Below are positions 24,093 through 34,225 of a stretch of 64,000 nucleotides of DNA, one piece after another. Made by a program: the position numbers and the translations under genes. The notes under the pieces were generated by a model. It was not told where the DNA came from, did no database searches, and worked only from the letters and a program-made list of their open reading frames with translations. Source of the stretch: Caldimonas thermodepolymerans (lineage in GTDB: Bacteria; Pseudomonadota; Gammaproteobacteria; Burkholderiales; Burkholderiaceae_C); the NCBI RefSeq assembly GCF_015476235.1, contig NZ_CP064338.1, positions 3,658,001 through 3,722,000 on the forward strand. Reading direction: 5' to 3'. Within the stretch, counting starts at the first letter, position 1. Each line of letters starts with the position of its first letter.

Positions 24093-25295
24093 TCAGATCA
24101 CGCCGCGCTCGCGCAGCTGGGCGATCTGGGCCTCGGTGAGGCCCGCTTCCTTCAGCACCGCGTCGGTGTCCTCGCCCAGCACCGGCGCACGCCGGCGGAT
24201 CCCGCCGGGCGTTTCGCTCAGCCGGGGCACGATGCCCGGCACCTCCACCGTCAGGCCGTCGTGGGTCCGGACCGGCAGGATCATGTCCCGCGCGCGGTAG
24301 TGCGGGTCCTCGGCGATGTCGCGCGCGGTGTAGATGCGCCCGGCCGGCACCTGCGCCGCGGCCAGCGCCTCCAGCACCTCGGTGACGCCGCGCTCGCGGG
24401 TCCAGGCGCCGATCGCCGCATCGATCTCCTCGACGCGCGCCACGCGCCCCACGTTGGTCGCCAGCTGCGGGTCCTGCCCCAGGTCGTCGCGGCCGATGGC
24501 GTGCATCAGGCGCTTGAAGATCGAGTCGCCGTTGCCCGCCACCAGCACCCAGCCGTCGCGGCACGGATAGGCGTTGCTCGGCGCGATGCCGGGCAGCGCC
24601 GAGCCGGCCGGCTCGCGCACCACGCCGAAGGCGCTGTACTCGGGCAGCAGGCTTTCCATGCAGTTGAACACCGCCTCGTACAGCGCCACGTCGACCACCT
24701 GCCCGCGCCCCGTGCGGTGCCGGTGGTGCAACGCCATCAGCACCCCGATGACGCCGTGCAGCGAGGCCAGCGTGTCGCCGATGCTGACACCCACGCGCAC
24801 CGGCACGCGGCCCGGCTCGGCGGTCAGGTGCCGCAGGCCGCCCATCGCCTCGGCCACCACGCCGAAGCCCGGGCGGTCCTTGTAGGGACCGGTCTGCCCG
24901 TAGCCGCTGATGCGCAGCATGATGAGCCCCGGGTTGCTGCGGCTCAGCGCCTCGTAGCCCAGGCCCCAGTTCTCCATCACGCCGGGCTTGAAGTTCTCGA
25001 TCAGGATGTCGGCCTCGTCGGCCAGGCGCCGCACGATCTCGCGCGCCTCGGGCTGGCGCAGGTCCAGCGTGACGCTCTTCTTGTTGCGCGACTGCACCTG
25101 CCACCACACGCTGGTGCCGTTGTGCAGCAGGCGCCACTGGCGCAGCGGGTCGCCCGAGCCGGGCGGTTCGATCTTGATCACGTCGGCGCCGAAGTCGGCC
25201 AGCGTCTTGGCCGCAAAGGGGCCGGCGATCAGCTGGCCCAGTTCGAGCACCTTCAGGCCCTGCAGCGGGCCGGCGGCGGAAGTCGTCATGGTCAT
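24093..25295 (-). CDS. CaiB/BaiF-type CoA transferase (family III)
   Basis: The 400-residue protein starts LQGLKVLELGQLIAGPFAAKT and shows the family III fold: IKIEPPGSGDPLRQW, VTLDLRQPEAREI, ILIENFKPGVMENWGLGYE. VSIGDTLASLHG carries the likely catalytic Asp174, which forms the acyl anhydride/thioester intermediate. It would move CoA between carboxylic acids. The donor and acceptor cannot be told from sequence. The ATGA overlap with the ChaN-like gene fixes the start and places both in one operon. Confidence 0.92.
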   Translation of the reverse strand: MTMTTSAAGPLQGLKVLELGQLIAGPFAAKTLADFGADVIKIEPPGSGDPLRQWRLLHNGTSVWWQVQSRNKKSVTLDLRQPEAREIVRRLADEADILIENFKPGVMENWGLGYEALSRSNPGLIMLRISGYGQTGPYKDRPGFGVVAEAMGGLRHLTAEPGRVPVRVGVSIGDTLASLHGVIGVLMALHHRHRTGRGQVVDVALYEAVFNCMESLLPEYSAFGVVREPAGSALPGIAPSNAYPCRDGWVLVAGNGDSIFKRLMHAIGRDDLGQDPQLATNVGRVARVEEIDAAIGAWTRERGVTEVLEALAAAQVPAGRIYTARDIAEDPHYRARDMILPVRTHDGLTVEVPGIVPRLSETPGGIRRRAPVLGEDTDAVLKEAGLTEAQIAQLRERGVI

Positions 25296-26095
25296 CGCGA
25301 GGTCGGGGAAGTGGAAGCGGGAACGGAAGGCAGGCCGCGCGCGCGCAGCGCGGCGCAATGGTCCTGCGGCGGCTCCGGGCGCGCCGGCCGCCATTCGTCG
25401 AAGCCGGGCTCGGCCGTCTCGCCGTAGGCCGAGGCGTAGCCGATGCTGCGGATGCCCAGCTGCGGCGCCAGCGCCGCCAGGTGCAGCGGCACGCCGCTGG
25501 CGCGCGAGGCATGCATGGCGCCGGCCAGCATCACCACCACCGCGTCGGCAGGCGCGCCTGCCGCGGCCTCGGCCACCACCTGCGCCAGGCTGCGGTCGCG
25601 CGCAATCTGCATGCGCGCCATCGGCACCAGCCGGGCCTCGGGCAGCAGGCCGCAGTGGCCGTCGCGCACCGCGTCGAGCAGGCGCGCACGGGCCTCGGCC
25701 GGGATGGCGGTGTCCCAGTGCGGCCGCTGCATGGCCTCGCGCAGCCGGGCCTGCGCCAGGTTGCCGCCATGGACCGGCACGCCGGCGCGCACCGCGTTCA
25801 TCACCACCTCGCGGTAGCGCGGCCAGGGCCAGCCGGCGTCGTTCCAGCGCAGCGCGGCGCGCACCGCGTCCTCGGCCGCGTCGCGCGGCAGCCCGCGGGT
25901 GTCGGCCCCGCGCTCGGCCATCTCCAGCACCACCGCGTGCAGGCGGCCTTCGGTGCCGAGCCGGCGGATGTCCGCCGCAGTCTGCCGCTGGTGGTCGGCA
26001 TGGTCATGGCGTTCGCCGTACAGCCAGGCGCTCTGCGCGGCCGCCGGCGGCAGCGCGGCCAGGCACAGCAGCCAGGGCAACAGTCGTCCGTCCAT
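25292..26095 (-). CDS. ChaN-family (haem-binding uptake-type) exported protein
   Basis: The 267-residue protein has a short signal peptide (ending PPAAAQS) followed by LYGERHDHADHQRQ, the family's N-terminal motif. LHAVVLEMAERGADT, DAGWPWPRYREVV, GGNLAQARLREAM and VVVMLAGAMHASRASGVP follow in the expected order. ChaN proteins bind haem as a dimer and have been linked to iron uptake; activity here is not shown. No lipobox Cys is visible, unlike many relatives. It is co-transcribed with the CoA transferase (4-base overlap) and follows the broken LysR gene by 9 bases. Confidence 0.82.
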   Translation of the reverse strand: MDGRLLPWLLCLAALPPAAAQSAWLYGERHDHADHQRQTAADIRRLGTEGRLHAVVLEMAERGADTRGLPRDAAEDAVRAALRWNDAGWPWPRYREVVMNAVRAGVPVHGGNLAQARLREAMQRPHWDTAIPAEARARLLDAVRDGHCGLLPEARLVPMARMQIARDRSLAQVVAEAAAGAPADAVVVMLAGAMHASRASGVPLHLAALAPQLGIRSIGYASAYGETAEPGFDEWRPARPEPPQDHCAALRARGLPSVPASTSPTSR

Positions 26096-26104
26096 GCCGC
26101 GATC

Positions 26105-27037
26105 CTACGCGCTGCCGGCCAGCACGCTGGCCAGCGACAGGCTGCCGGCCAGGCCGGCCAGGTAGTCCTGCAGCGCGGCGATCGCGTGGCGCACCTTGGC
26201 AGGCTGCGAATCGCGCCGCGGCGTGACCGCGTACATCGGCAGCGGGGCCGGGCGCCACTGCGGCAGCACCGCGACCACCGTGCCGGCGCGCAGCGCCGCG
26301 TCCGAGTCCTGCAGCCCCAGCACCGCGATGCCCAGCCCGGCCTCGCACATCTGCTGCAGCGCGAGCTGGTTGTTGCTCGTCACGCGCGCCGGCGGCCGCG
26401 GCCGCTCGACCGCGCCGCCCGGGCCGTGCAGTTCCAGCTGCGCGCCCACCTGCCGCGGCGGCAGGCGCAGCCAGTCGTGCTGCAGCAGGTCGCGCGGGCT
26501 GGCCGGCATGCCGCGCCGCGCCAGGTAGGCCGGCGCGGCACACAGCACCATGTCCAGGCTGGCGAGCCGCTACGCGACCCAGCTCGAGTCGGGCATGCGG
26601 CCGAAGCGCACGGCGAGGTCGATGCGCGCTTCGACCAGGTCGATCAGCTCGTCGCTGACCTCCAGGTGCAGGCTCAGGCCCGGGTTGGCCGCCAGCAACG
26701 GCGCCAGCGCCGGCCCCAGGTGGCGCGCGAAGCCCACCGGCGAGGCCACGCGCAGCTCGCCGACCGGCGCATCGCGCAGCTGCATCAGCTGCTGTCCGGC
26801 CCGGCGCGCGGCCGCCACCATCGCGGCGCAGCCCTCGTGGAAGCGCTCTCCGGCCTCGGTCAGGCGCAGCCGGCGCGGCGAGCGGTGAAGCAGCGCCACG
26901 CCCATGTCCTGCTCCAGCGCGCGCACCTGCTGGCTGACCGCCGAGGGCGTCGTGCCCAGGGCGCGCGCGGCCGCGTGCATCGACCCGTGCTCGACCACCG
27001 CCGCGAACACGGCCATGCGCTTGAGCTGGTCGATCAT
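26105..27037 (-). pseudogene. LysR-family regulator interrupted by an in-frame amber codon
   Basis: Two halves lie in the same frame and together make a normal ~310-residue LysR protein. The first 155 residues hold the helix-turn-helix (SMHAAARALGTTPSAVSQQV) and the start of the effector domain up to SSWVA. A TAG codon follows (26570-26572 on the plus strand). Reading then continues with RLASLDMVLCAAPAYLARRG and a complete C-terminal domain. The change is a single-codon nonsense mutation, not a frameshift. Truncated protein could still bind DNA. A sequencing error or suppression cannot be excluded. It is divergent from the NAD(P)-binding oxidoreductase it probably regulated. Confidence 0.85.
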
Positions 27038-27052
27038 TCAGTTTTTCTGAAT
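27036..27052. promoter_or_regulatory. LysR-type T-N11-A box at the start of the broken LysR gene
   Basis: ATTCAG-TTTTT-CTGAAT is a perfect 6-bp inverted repeat with a 5-base spacer and contains a T-N11-A core. It overlaps the ATG of the interrupted LysR gene in the divergent promoter region. Binding there would repress the regulator itself. Confidence 0.45.
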
Positions 27053-27146
27053 TTCAAAATCAACCTTGCGAGTCTAGTTCAGGTTTTCTTTTTGCCGTAG
27101 GGTGTGAGGCTCGTTCCTTCACGCACCGCAAGAAAGGCTGGAAGCC

Positions 27147-27788
27147 ATGAAACTCGCTCTCATCGGACCCACCGGATTCGTCGGCTCGGCCGTGCTGGAC
27201 GAAGCACTGCAGCGCGACCACCAGGTCACCGCCCTGGCACGCACCCCGGGCAAGCTCGCCGCGCGCGACGGCCTGACCGTGGTGCAGGCGGACGTGCTGG
27301 ACCCCGCCCAGGTCGCCGCCGCGGTGGCCGGCCACGACGCCGTCATCAGCGCCTACAACCCCGGCTGGAGCGACCCGCAGCTCTACGACACCTTCCTGCG
27401 CGGCACGCGCGCGATCTTCGAGGGCGTCAAGCGCGCCGGCGTGAAGCGCCTGCTGGTGGTCGGCGGCGCCGGCAGCCTGTACGTCAAGCCCGGCGTGCAG
27501 CTGGTCGACACCCCCGAGTTCCCCGAGGCCTGGAAGCAGGGCGCGCTGGCCGCGCGCGAGGCGCTGAACCTGATCCGCCAGGAAACCGGGCTGGACTGGA
27601 CCTTCGTGTCGCCGGCCGCGCGCCTGGAGCCCGGCGAGCGCACCGGCAAGTACCGCCTGGGCGCCGACGAGCTGCTGATGGACGGCGACCAGCCCGCGCG
27701 CATCTCGGTCGCCGACCTGGCGGTGTCCATCCTGGACGAGGTCGAACGCCCGCAGCACATCCGCAAGCGCTACACCGCTGCTTACTAA
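27147..27788 (+). CDS. NAD(P)-binding oxidoreductase (atypical short-chain/NmrA-like)
   Basis: The 213-residue Rossmann-fold protein begins MKLALIGPTGFVGSAV, the GxxGxxG dinucleotide motif. HDAVISAYNPGW and KRLLVVGGAGSLYV follow. It resembles the YwnB/NmrA-like NAD(P)H-binding group, with a C-terminal ERTGKYRLGADELLMDGDQPARIS segment. Substrate is unknown. Family members are often electrophile- or redox-responsive and paired with a divergent LysR gene, as here, but that LysR gene carries a stop codon. A purine-rich AAAGG and GGAAG stretch precedes the ATG. Confidence 0.85.
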   Translation: MKLALIGPTGFVGSAVLDEALQRDHQVTALARTPGKLAARDGLTVVQADVLDPAQVAAAVAGHDAVISAYNPGWSDPQLYDTFLRGTRAIFEGVKRAGVKRLLVVGGAGSLYVKPGVQLVDTPEFPEAWKQGALAAREALNLIRQETGLDWTFVSPAARLEPGERTGKYRLGADELLMDGDQPARISVADLAVSILDEVERPQHIRKRYTAAY

Positions 27789-27879
27789 TGTAACGGCGAC
27801 ACATTGATCCGGGGCAACCCTCAGCCGCGTCACCGGCGGCTGCGGGCCGGAAACGACCGGCGCGGCTTGATGCCGGTCA

Positions 27880-30240
27880 ATGGCACGGATCCAGGGGCAT
27901 GGTCTGATCCTGCCTATCGCGGCGCAGCCGCGCCGGATGTTCCCTTTCATGCCCTGTCCCCGATCCCCTTCCGACAGCACCGCCCCGCGGCGCGGTGTGG
28001 ACGCCACCCTCTGGCTCGCCGCCGGCGGCTACGCGGTTGCCGCGGCCGGCTGGCTGGTGGTGGCGGACCGGTTGGAGGCCGCCGCAGCCACGCGTGCCGC
28101 GGTGCTGGGCCTGATGACGCTGGTGCTGCTCGGCTGGGTGCTGCACCGGCGCGACCGGCTCCGCCAGGCCGCGGTGCTGGACGCGATGCGACGGCGGCTG
28201 TGGCTGCTGGACGCCATCGTGCAGGGCTCGCCCGACGCGATCTACGCGAAGGACACGCAGGGCCGCTACCTGTTCGCCAACCGCGAAGCCTGCCGGCGCC
28301 TGGGCGTGCGTCCCGAGGAGATGCTCGGCCGCACCGCCGACGAGTTCTTCCCGCCCGACGAAACCGCCATGCTGCAGGCCCGCGAGCAGGAGGTGCTCGC
28401 GCAGCGCCAGCCCCTGCGCACCGAGCGCAAGCTCACCACCCCGAGCGGCCGCCACGCCTATGCGGCCACGGTGGGGCCGTTGCTGGACGCGCAGGGCGAG
28501 CTGGTCGGCGTGTTCGGCATCAGCCAGGACATCGATGCGCACAAGCAGCGCGAGACCGACCTGCGCCCCTGGGCGGTCGCGCTGCAGAGCACGCGCGACG
28601 GCGTGATGGTCACCGACCGCCATGGCAACATCCGGACCGTCAACCGCGCCTTCACCGAGATCACCGGCTACGCGCTGGAGGACGTGGTCGGACGCAAGCC
28701 CTCGCTGTTGCGCTCGGGGCGCCACGACGCGGATTTCTACCGCGCGCTGTGGCAGGCCATCGACCGGGACGGGTGCTGGCAGGGCGAGATCTGGAACCGG
28801 CGCAGGAACGGCGACATCTATCCCGAGTGGCTGACCATCACCCGCGTGCATGACGACGACGGCGAGCACACGCATTACGTCGGCGTGTTCACCGACATCA
28901 GCCGGCTCAAGCACAACGAGGCCGAGCTCGAGCGCCTGGCCCACTACGACCCGCTGACGCAGCTGCCCAACCGGCGCCTGCTGCTCGCGCGCATGGACCA
29001 GGCCATCGCGCAGGCCCAGTGGCAGGACGGGCAGGCCGCGGCGCTGCACGTCGGGCTGGACGGCTTCAAGTTCGTCAACGAGGGCTTCGGCCATCCGGTC
29101 GGAGACGAGCTGCTGCAGGCCGTGGCCGCGCGCCTGCAGTCGCGCCTGCGCCAGGGCGACCTGCTGGGGCGCCTGGGCGGCGACGAGTTCCTGGTGCTGC
29201 CGGGCCGCCTGTCCGAGCCGGGCGAGGCGGCGCTGCTGGCGCGCGACCTGCTCAACACCTTCCGCGAGCCGGTGCCGCTGTCGGGGGGTCGCGACGTCTA
29301 CATCACCGCCAGCATCGGGATCAGCGTGCACCCGGCCGACGGCTGCCACAGCGGCGTCGAGATGCTGCGCAATGCCAACGCCGCGATGCACCACGCCAAG
29401 GAGCTGGGGCGCAACCGCTTCTGCTTCTTCACCGCCGACCTGCAGGCCCAGGCGGTCGAGCGCCTGCAGCTGGAAGCCGCGCTCAAGCGTGCGGTCGAAC
29501 GCGACCAGCTGCTGCTGCACTACCAGCCGCGCGTCGACGCGCGCAGCGGCCGCATGTGCGGCGTCGAGGCACTGCTGCGCTGGGACCATCCCGAGGCCGG
29601 CCTGATGGCCCCCGGGCAGTTCATCCCGGTGGCCGAGCGCAGCAGCCTGATCCTCGAGCTGGGCGCCTGGGTGATCGACCGCGCCTGCCAGCAGGCCCGG
29701 GAGTGGATCGCGCAGGGCTGGAGCGACGCGGTGGTGGCGGTCAACGTCGCCGCGCGCCAGTTCACCAGCGGCCACCTCGACACGGTGGTGCAGCAGGCGC
29801 TGGCGCGCCACGGCGTGCCGGCCCGCGCGCTGGAGCTGGAACTGACCGAGAGCATGCTGATGCAGGAGCCGGACGCGGCGGTGGACATGCTGCGCCGCCT
29901 CAAGGCGATCGGCGTGCGGCTGTCGCTGGACGACTTCGGCACCGGCTACTCCAGCCTGGGTTACCTGCAGCGCTTCCCGATCGACGTGCTGAAGATCGAC
30001 CGCTCCTTCGTGCAGACCATCGGCTGCGGCCCGGACGGCGCGGCCATCGCCGACGCGGTCATCGCGCTGGCGCACCGGCTGAAGCTGCGCGTCGTCGCCG
30101 AAGGCGTGGAGATTGAGGCGCAGCGGCGCTACCTGCTCGCGCAGGGCTGCGACGAGCTGCAGGGCTTCCTGTTCAGCCGCCCGCTGCCGCCCCAGGCCCT
30201 GGCGCTGCCGGCGCCGGCGCACGCCCTGGTCGACGGCTGA
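27880..30240 (+). CDS. PAS-PAS-GGDEF-EAL cyclic-di-GMP signalling protein
   Basis: The 786-residue membrane protein has two transmembrane helices (~43-62 and 72-90), two PAS domains (~105-225 and ~228-345), GGDEF (~355-515) and EAL (~530-775). The GGDEF motif is literally intact (433-437) and an inhibitory RxxD site, RQGD, stands five residues before it (424-427). However, the usual first metal-binding Asp is Gly in VGLDGFKFVNE (391-401), so cyclase activity is doubtful. The EAL motif (EALLRW, 563-568), NVAARQF, ELELTES and DDFGTGYSS are present, which favours phosphodiesterase activity. The start could instead be the ATG at 27937. Confidence 0.92.
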   Translation: MARIQGHGLILPIAAQPRRMFPFMPCPRSPSDSTAPRRGVDATLWLAAGGYAVAAAGWLVVADRLEAAAATRAAVLGLMTLVLLGWVLHRRDRLRQAAVLDAMRRRLWLLDAIVQGSPDAIYAKDTQGRYLFANREACRRLGVRPEEMLGRTADEFFPPDETAMLQAREQEVLAQRQPLRTERKLTTPSGRHAYAATVGPLLDAQGELVGVFGISQDIDAHKQRETDLRPWAVALQSTRDGVMVTDRHGNIRTVNRAFTEITGYALEDVVGRKPSLLRSGRHDADFYRALWQAIDRDGCWQGEIWNRRRNGDIYPEWLTITRVHDDDGEHTHYVGVFTDISRLKHNEAELERLAHYDPLTQLPNRRLLLARMDQAIAQAQWQDGQAAALHVGLDGFKFVNEGFGHPVGDELLQAVAARLQSRLRQGDLLGRLGGDEFLVLPGRLSEPGEAALLARDLLNTFREPVPLSGGRDVYITASIGISVHPADGCHSGVEMLRNANAAMHHAKELGRNRFCFFTADLQAQAVERLQLEAALKRAVERDQLLLHYQPRVDARSGRMCGVEALLRWDHPEAGLMAPGQFIPVAERSSLILELGAWVIDRACQQAREWIAQGWSDAVVAVNVAARQFTSGHLDTVVQQALARHGVPARALELELTESMLMQEPDAAVDMLRRLKAIGVRLSLDDFGTGYSSLGYLQRFPIDVLKIDRSFVQTIGCGPDGAAIADAVIALAHRLKLRVVAEGVEIEAQRRYLLAQGCDELQGFLFSRPLPPQALALPAPAHALVDG

Positions 30241-30260
30241 GCGCGCCGCAGGCGCAGCAG

Positions 30261-30278
30261 CCCCCCCCCCCCGGGGGG
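30261..30278. repeat. C12G6 homopolymer tract
   Basis: Twelve C followed by six G lie between the EAL protein and the GST gene, about 120 bases before the GST start. Such tracts are prone to slippage and to sequencing error. Confidence 0.8.
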
Positions 30279-30398
30279 ACGGCGCCGGCTGGCGTCCCCA
30301 CCGCCGGCAAGGCCGTGCCCCGGCTGCGCCTGGCGCATCGCGCGGCGCTGCAACAATGCACGGTCGTCTTCGCCATCCGTTTCCGAAGAAAGGCCGTC

Positions 30399-31103
30399 AT
30401 GACCGACCTGTCCCGATTCCCGATCACGAAGAAGTGGCCCGCGCAGCACCCCGACCGGCTGCAGCTGTACTCGCTGCCCACGCCCAACGGCGTGAAGGTG
30501 TCGATCCTGCTGGAGGAAACCGGCCTGCCCTACGAGCCGCACCTGGTGAACTTCGAGACCAACGACCAGCTCTCGCCCGAGTTCCTCTCGCTCAACCCGA
30601 ACAACAAGATCCCGGCCATCATCGACCCCGACGGCCCGGGCGGCGAGCCGCTGCCGCTGTTCGAGTCGGGCGCGATCCTGCTGTACCTCGCCGACAAGAC
30701 CGGACAGCTGATCCCCAAGGACCCGGCGCGCCGCTGGCAGACCGTGCAGTGGGTGATGTTCCAGATGGGCGGCATCGGGCCCATGTTCGGGCAGGTGGGG
30801 TTCTTCCACAAGTTCGCCGGCCGCGAGTACGAGGACAAGCGCCCGCGCGACCGCTACGTGGCCGAGGCGAAGCGCCTGCTCGGCGTGCTGGAGCGCCACC
30901 TGCAGGGCCGCACCTGGATCATGGACGAGGAGTACACCATCGCCGACATCGCCACCTTCCCGTGGATCAACAACCTGGTCGGCTTCTACGGCGCCGGCGA
31001 GCTGGTCGGCTTCGACGACTTCCCGAACGTGCAGCGCGTGCTGCAGTCGTTCCTCGCGCGCCCGGCGGTGCAGCGCGGGCTGAGGATCCCGGCGCGCGGC
31101 TGA
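30399..31103 (+). CDS. Glutathione S-transferase family protein (YghU/YfcG-like)
   Basis: The 234-residue protein starts at 30399 with AAGAAAGG upstream. The N-terminal thioredoxin-like domain has LQLYSLPTPNGVKVSILLEE, NKIPAIIDP and FESGAILLYLAD. The C-terminal all-helical domain includes TIADIATFPWINNL. The pattern, with a TPNG turn in place of a catalytic Tyr/Ser/Cys, resembles the Nu-class disulfide-bond oxidoreductases YghU and YfcG. It ends 4 bases from the convergent stop of the TyrR-like gene. Confidence 0.9.
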   Translation: MTDLSRFPITKKWPAQHPDRLQLYSLPTPNGVKVSILLEETGLPYEPHLVNFETNDQLSPEFLSLNPNNKIPAIIDPDGPGGEPLPLFESGAILLYLADKTGQLIPKDPARRWQTVQWVMFQMGGIGPMFGQVGFFHKFAGREYEDKRPRDRYVAEAKRLLGVLERHLQGRTWIMDEEYTIADIATFPWINNLVGFYGAGELVGFDDFPNVQRVLQSFLARPAVQRGLRIPARG

Positions 31104-31107
31104 GCGC

Positions 31108-32655
<1,548 letters not shown>

Positions 32656-32669
32656 GTCCGTATCGTATT

Positions 32670-32694
32670 CGTGACACCGTCACGATTTCGTGAC
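32670..32694. promoter_or_regulatory. Triple CGTGAC half-sites before the TyrR-like gene
   Basis: CGTGAC-ACC-GTCACG (32670-32684) is a perfect inverted repeat, and a third CGTGAC follows at 32689-32694. The cluster begins 15 bases upstream of the regulator's ATG and about 185 bases before the predicted dadA start of transcription. It could be an operator for autoregulation or a second activator site. Confidence 0.45.
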
Positions 32695-32770
32695 GCCGGT
32701 GCCACGAGGCCGGTTTTCCGTGTTTCTTTCGGCCAGTCCGCACCCCTGCCGAGGAAATCTCCAGGCAGGC

Positions 32771-32788
32771 TGTACTGAAATCGCTACA
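32771..32788. promoter_or_regulatory. TyrR-box-like site upstream of dadA
   Basis: TGTA-N10-TACA is 18 bp long, the length and end-pattern of a TyrR box (TGTAAA-N6-TTTACA). One more base pairs on each side (CTGTA...TACAG). Its centre lies about 88 bases before the start of transcription predicted from the sigma-54 promoter, a suitable activator position. Confidence 0.5.
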
Positions 32789-32841
32789 GCACGTGGTGGC
32801 GTGCTCGATGCAAGTCCTTGATTTCAGGCGCCCCGAGCGTC

Positions 32842-32857
32842 TGGCACCCGAATTGCA
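32842..32857 (+). promoter_or_regulatory. Sigma-54 (RpoN) promoter for dadA
   Basis: TGGCACCCGAATTGCA has TGGCAC and TTGCA at exact -24/-12 spacing. Transcription would start near 32868, 30 bases before the dadA ATG. The divergent TyrR-like gene encodes an activator with an intact GAFTGA loop. Confidence 0.75.
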
Positions 32858-32897
32858 CACGCAGGCGGGCCCTGCGGGGCGGACACAGGAGCAAGAC

Positions 32898-34151
32898 ATG
32901 CAGGTACTGGTTCTGGGCAGCGGCGTGATCGGCGTGTCGATCGCCTACTTCCTGGCGCGCGCCGGCCACGAGGTCACGGTCGTCGACCGGCAGCAGGCGC
33001 CGGCGATGGAAACCAGCCATGCCAACGCCGGCGAGGTCTCGCCCGGCTACTCGGCCCCCTGGGCCGGCCCGGGCGTGCCGGTCAAGGCGATCAAGTGGCT
33101 GCTGATGCGGCACGCGCCGCTGATCCTGCGGCCGCAGCTGGACCCGGCGATGTGGCGCTGGTGCCTGCAGATGCTGCGCAACTGCACCGCCCGGCGCTAC
33201 CGCATCAACAAGGCGCGCATGGTGCGCCTGGCCGAATACAGCCGCGACTGCCTGCGCGAGCTGCGCGCCGAGACCGGCATCCGCTACGACGAGCGCGCGC
33301 AGGGCACGCTGCAGCTGTTCCGCACGCAGAAGCAGCTCGACGGCGTGGCGCAGGACGTGGAAGTGCTGCAGCAGTTCGGCGTGCCCTACCAGGTGCTGGA
33401 CCGCGACGGCTACCTGCAGTACGAGCCGGCGCTGGCGACGGTGAAGGAGAAGTTCGTCGGCGCGCTGCGCCTGCCCGGCGACGAGACCGGCGACTGCTTC
33501 CTGTTCACCCAGCGGCTTGCCGAGATGGCGCGTGCGCTGGGCGTGAAGTTCGAGTTCGGCGTGCACGTGCAGCGCATCGAGGAAGCCGGCGGCGAGGTCG
33601 CCGCGGTGCACACCGACCGCGGGCCGATGCGCGCCGACCGCTACGTGCTCGCGCTGGGCAGCTACTCGCCGCTGCTGGCCCGGCCGCTGGGCCTGCGCCT
33701 GCCGGTCTATCCGGTCAAGGGCTACTCGATCACGGTGCCGATCGCCGACTTTGCGCAGGCGCCCGAGTCGACCATCATGGACGAGACGCACAAGGTCGCG
33801 ATCACGCGCCTGGGCGAGCGCATCCGCGTCGGCGGCATGGCGCAGCTGTCCGGCTACGACCTGCGCCTGGACGAGGCGCGGCGCGAGACGCTGGCCTTCG
33901 TGCTGACCGACCTGTTCCCGCGCGGCGGCGACCTCGCCCGCGCCACCTTCTGGACCGGGCTGCGCCCGATGACGCCCGACGGCACGCCCATCCTCGGCCC
34001 CTGCCGCCTGCCCAACCTGCTGCTGGCCACCGGCCACGGCACGCTGGGCTGGACCATGGCGGTGGGCACCGGGCGCGTGATCGCCGACCTGGTCAGCGGC
34101 CGCACGCCGCAGATCGACATGGAAGGCCTGGACCTCTCGCGCTACGGCTAA
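32898..34151 (+). CDS. dadA: D-amino acid dehydrogenase DadA
   Basis: This membrane-associated flavoprotein oxidises D-alanine and other D-amino acids to 2-oxo acids and ammonia, feeding electrons to the quinone pool. The 417-residue protein opens [20 protein letters not shown], with the FAD GxGxxG motif. It then shows [33 protein letters not shown] and the C-terminal [10 protein letters not shown]...[10 protein letters not shown]. An AGGAG site fixes the start at 32898; an ORF start at 32793 would cover the promoter. The alanine-type symporter follows by 74 bases. Confidence 0.95.
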   Translation: MQVLVLGSGVIGVSIAYFLARAGHEVTVVDRQQAPAMETSHANAGEVSPGYSAPWAGPGVPVKAIKWLLMRHAPLILRPQLDPAMWRWCLQMLRNCTARRYRINKARMVRLAEYSRDCLRELRAETGIRYDERAQGTLQLFRTQKQLDGVAQDVEVLQQFGVPYQVLDRDGYLQYEPALATVKEKFVGALRLPGDETGDCFLFTQRLAEMARALGVKFEFGVHVQRIEEAGGEVAAVHTDRGPMRADRYVLALGSYSPLLARPLGLRLPVYPVKGYSITVPIADFAQAPESTIMDETHKVAITRLGERIRVGGMAQLSGYDLRLDEARRETLAFVLTDLFPRGGDLARATFWTGLRPMTPDGTPILGPCRLPNLLLATGHGTLGWTMAVGTGRVIADLVSGRTPQIDMEGLDLSRYG

Positions 34152-34225
34152 CGACTGGAAACCTGGCGCGAGCGCCGTCCCCGCGAGACTGGATAACATC
34201 GCCGACAACAACAAGGAGACCCCCC

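Noticed and set aside
27789-27879. c-di-GMP riboswitch before the GGDEF-EAL gene
   Set aside because: GGGGCAACCC and GAAACGACCGG segments are present, but the conserved GEMM core (GCAAAGCC-type) is absent and the region is only 91 bases.
32793-32897. Upstream ATG for dadA at 32793
   Set aside because: It would include the sigma-54 promoter and sequence outside the conserved FAD-binding start; AGGAG before 32898 decides the start.
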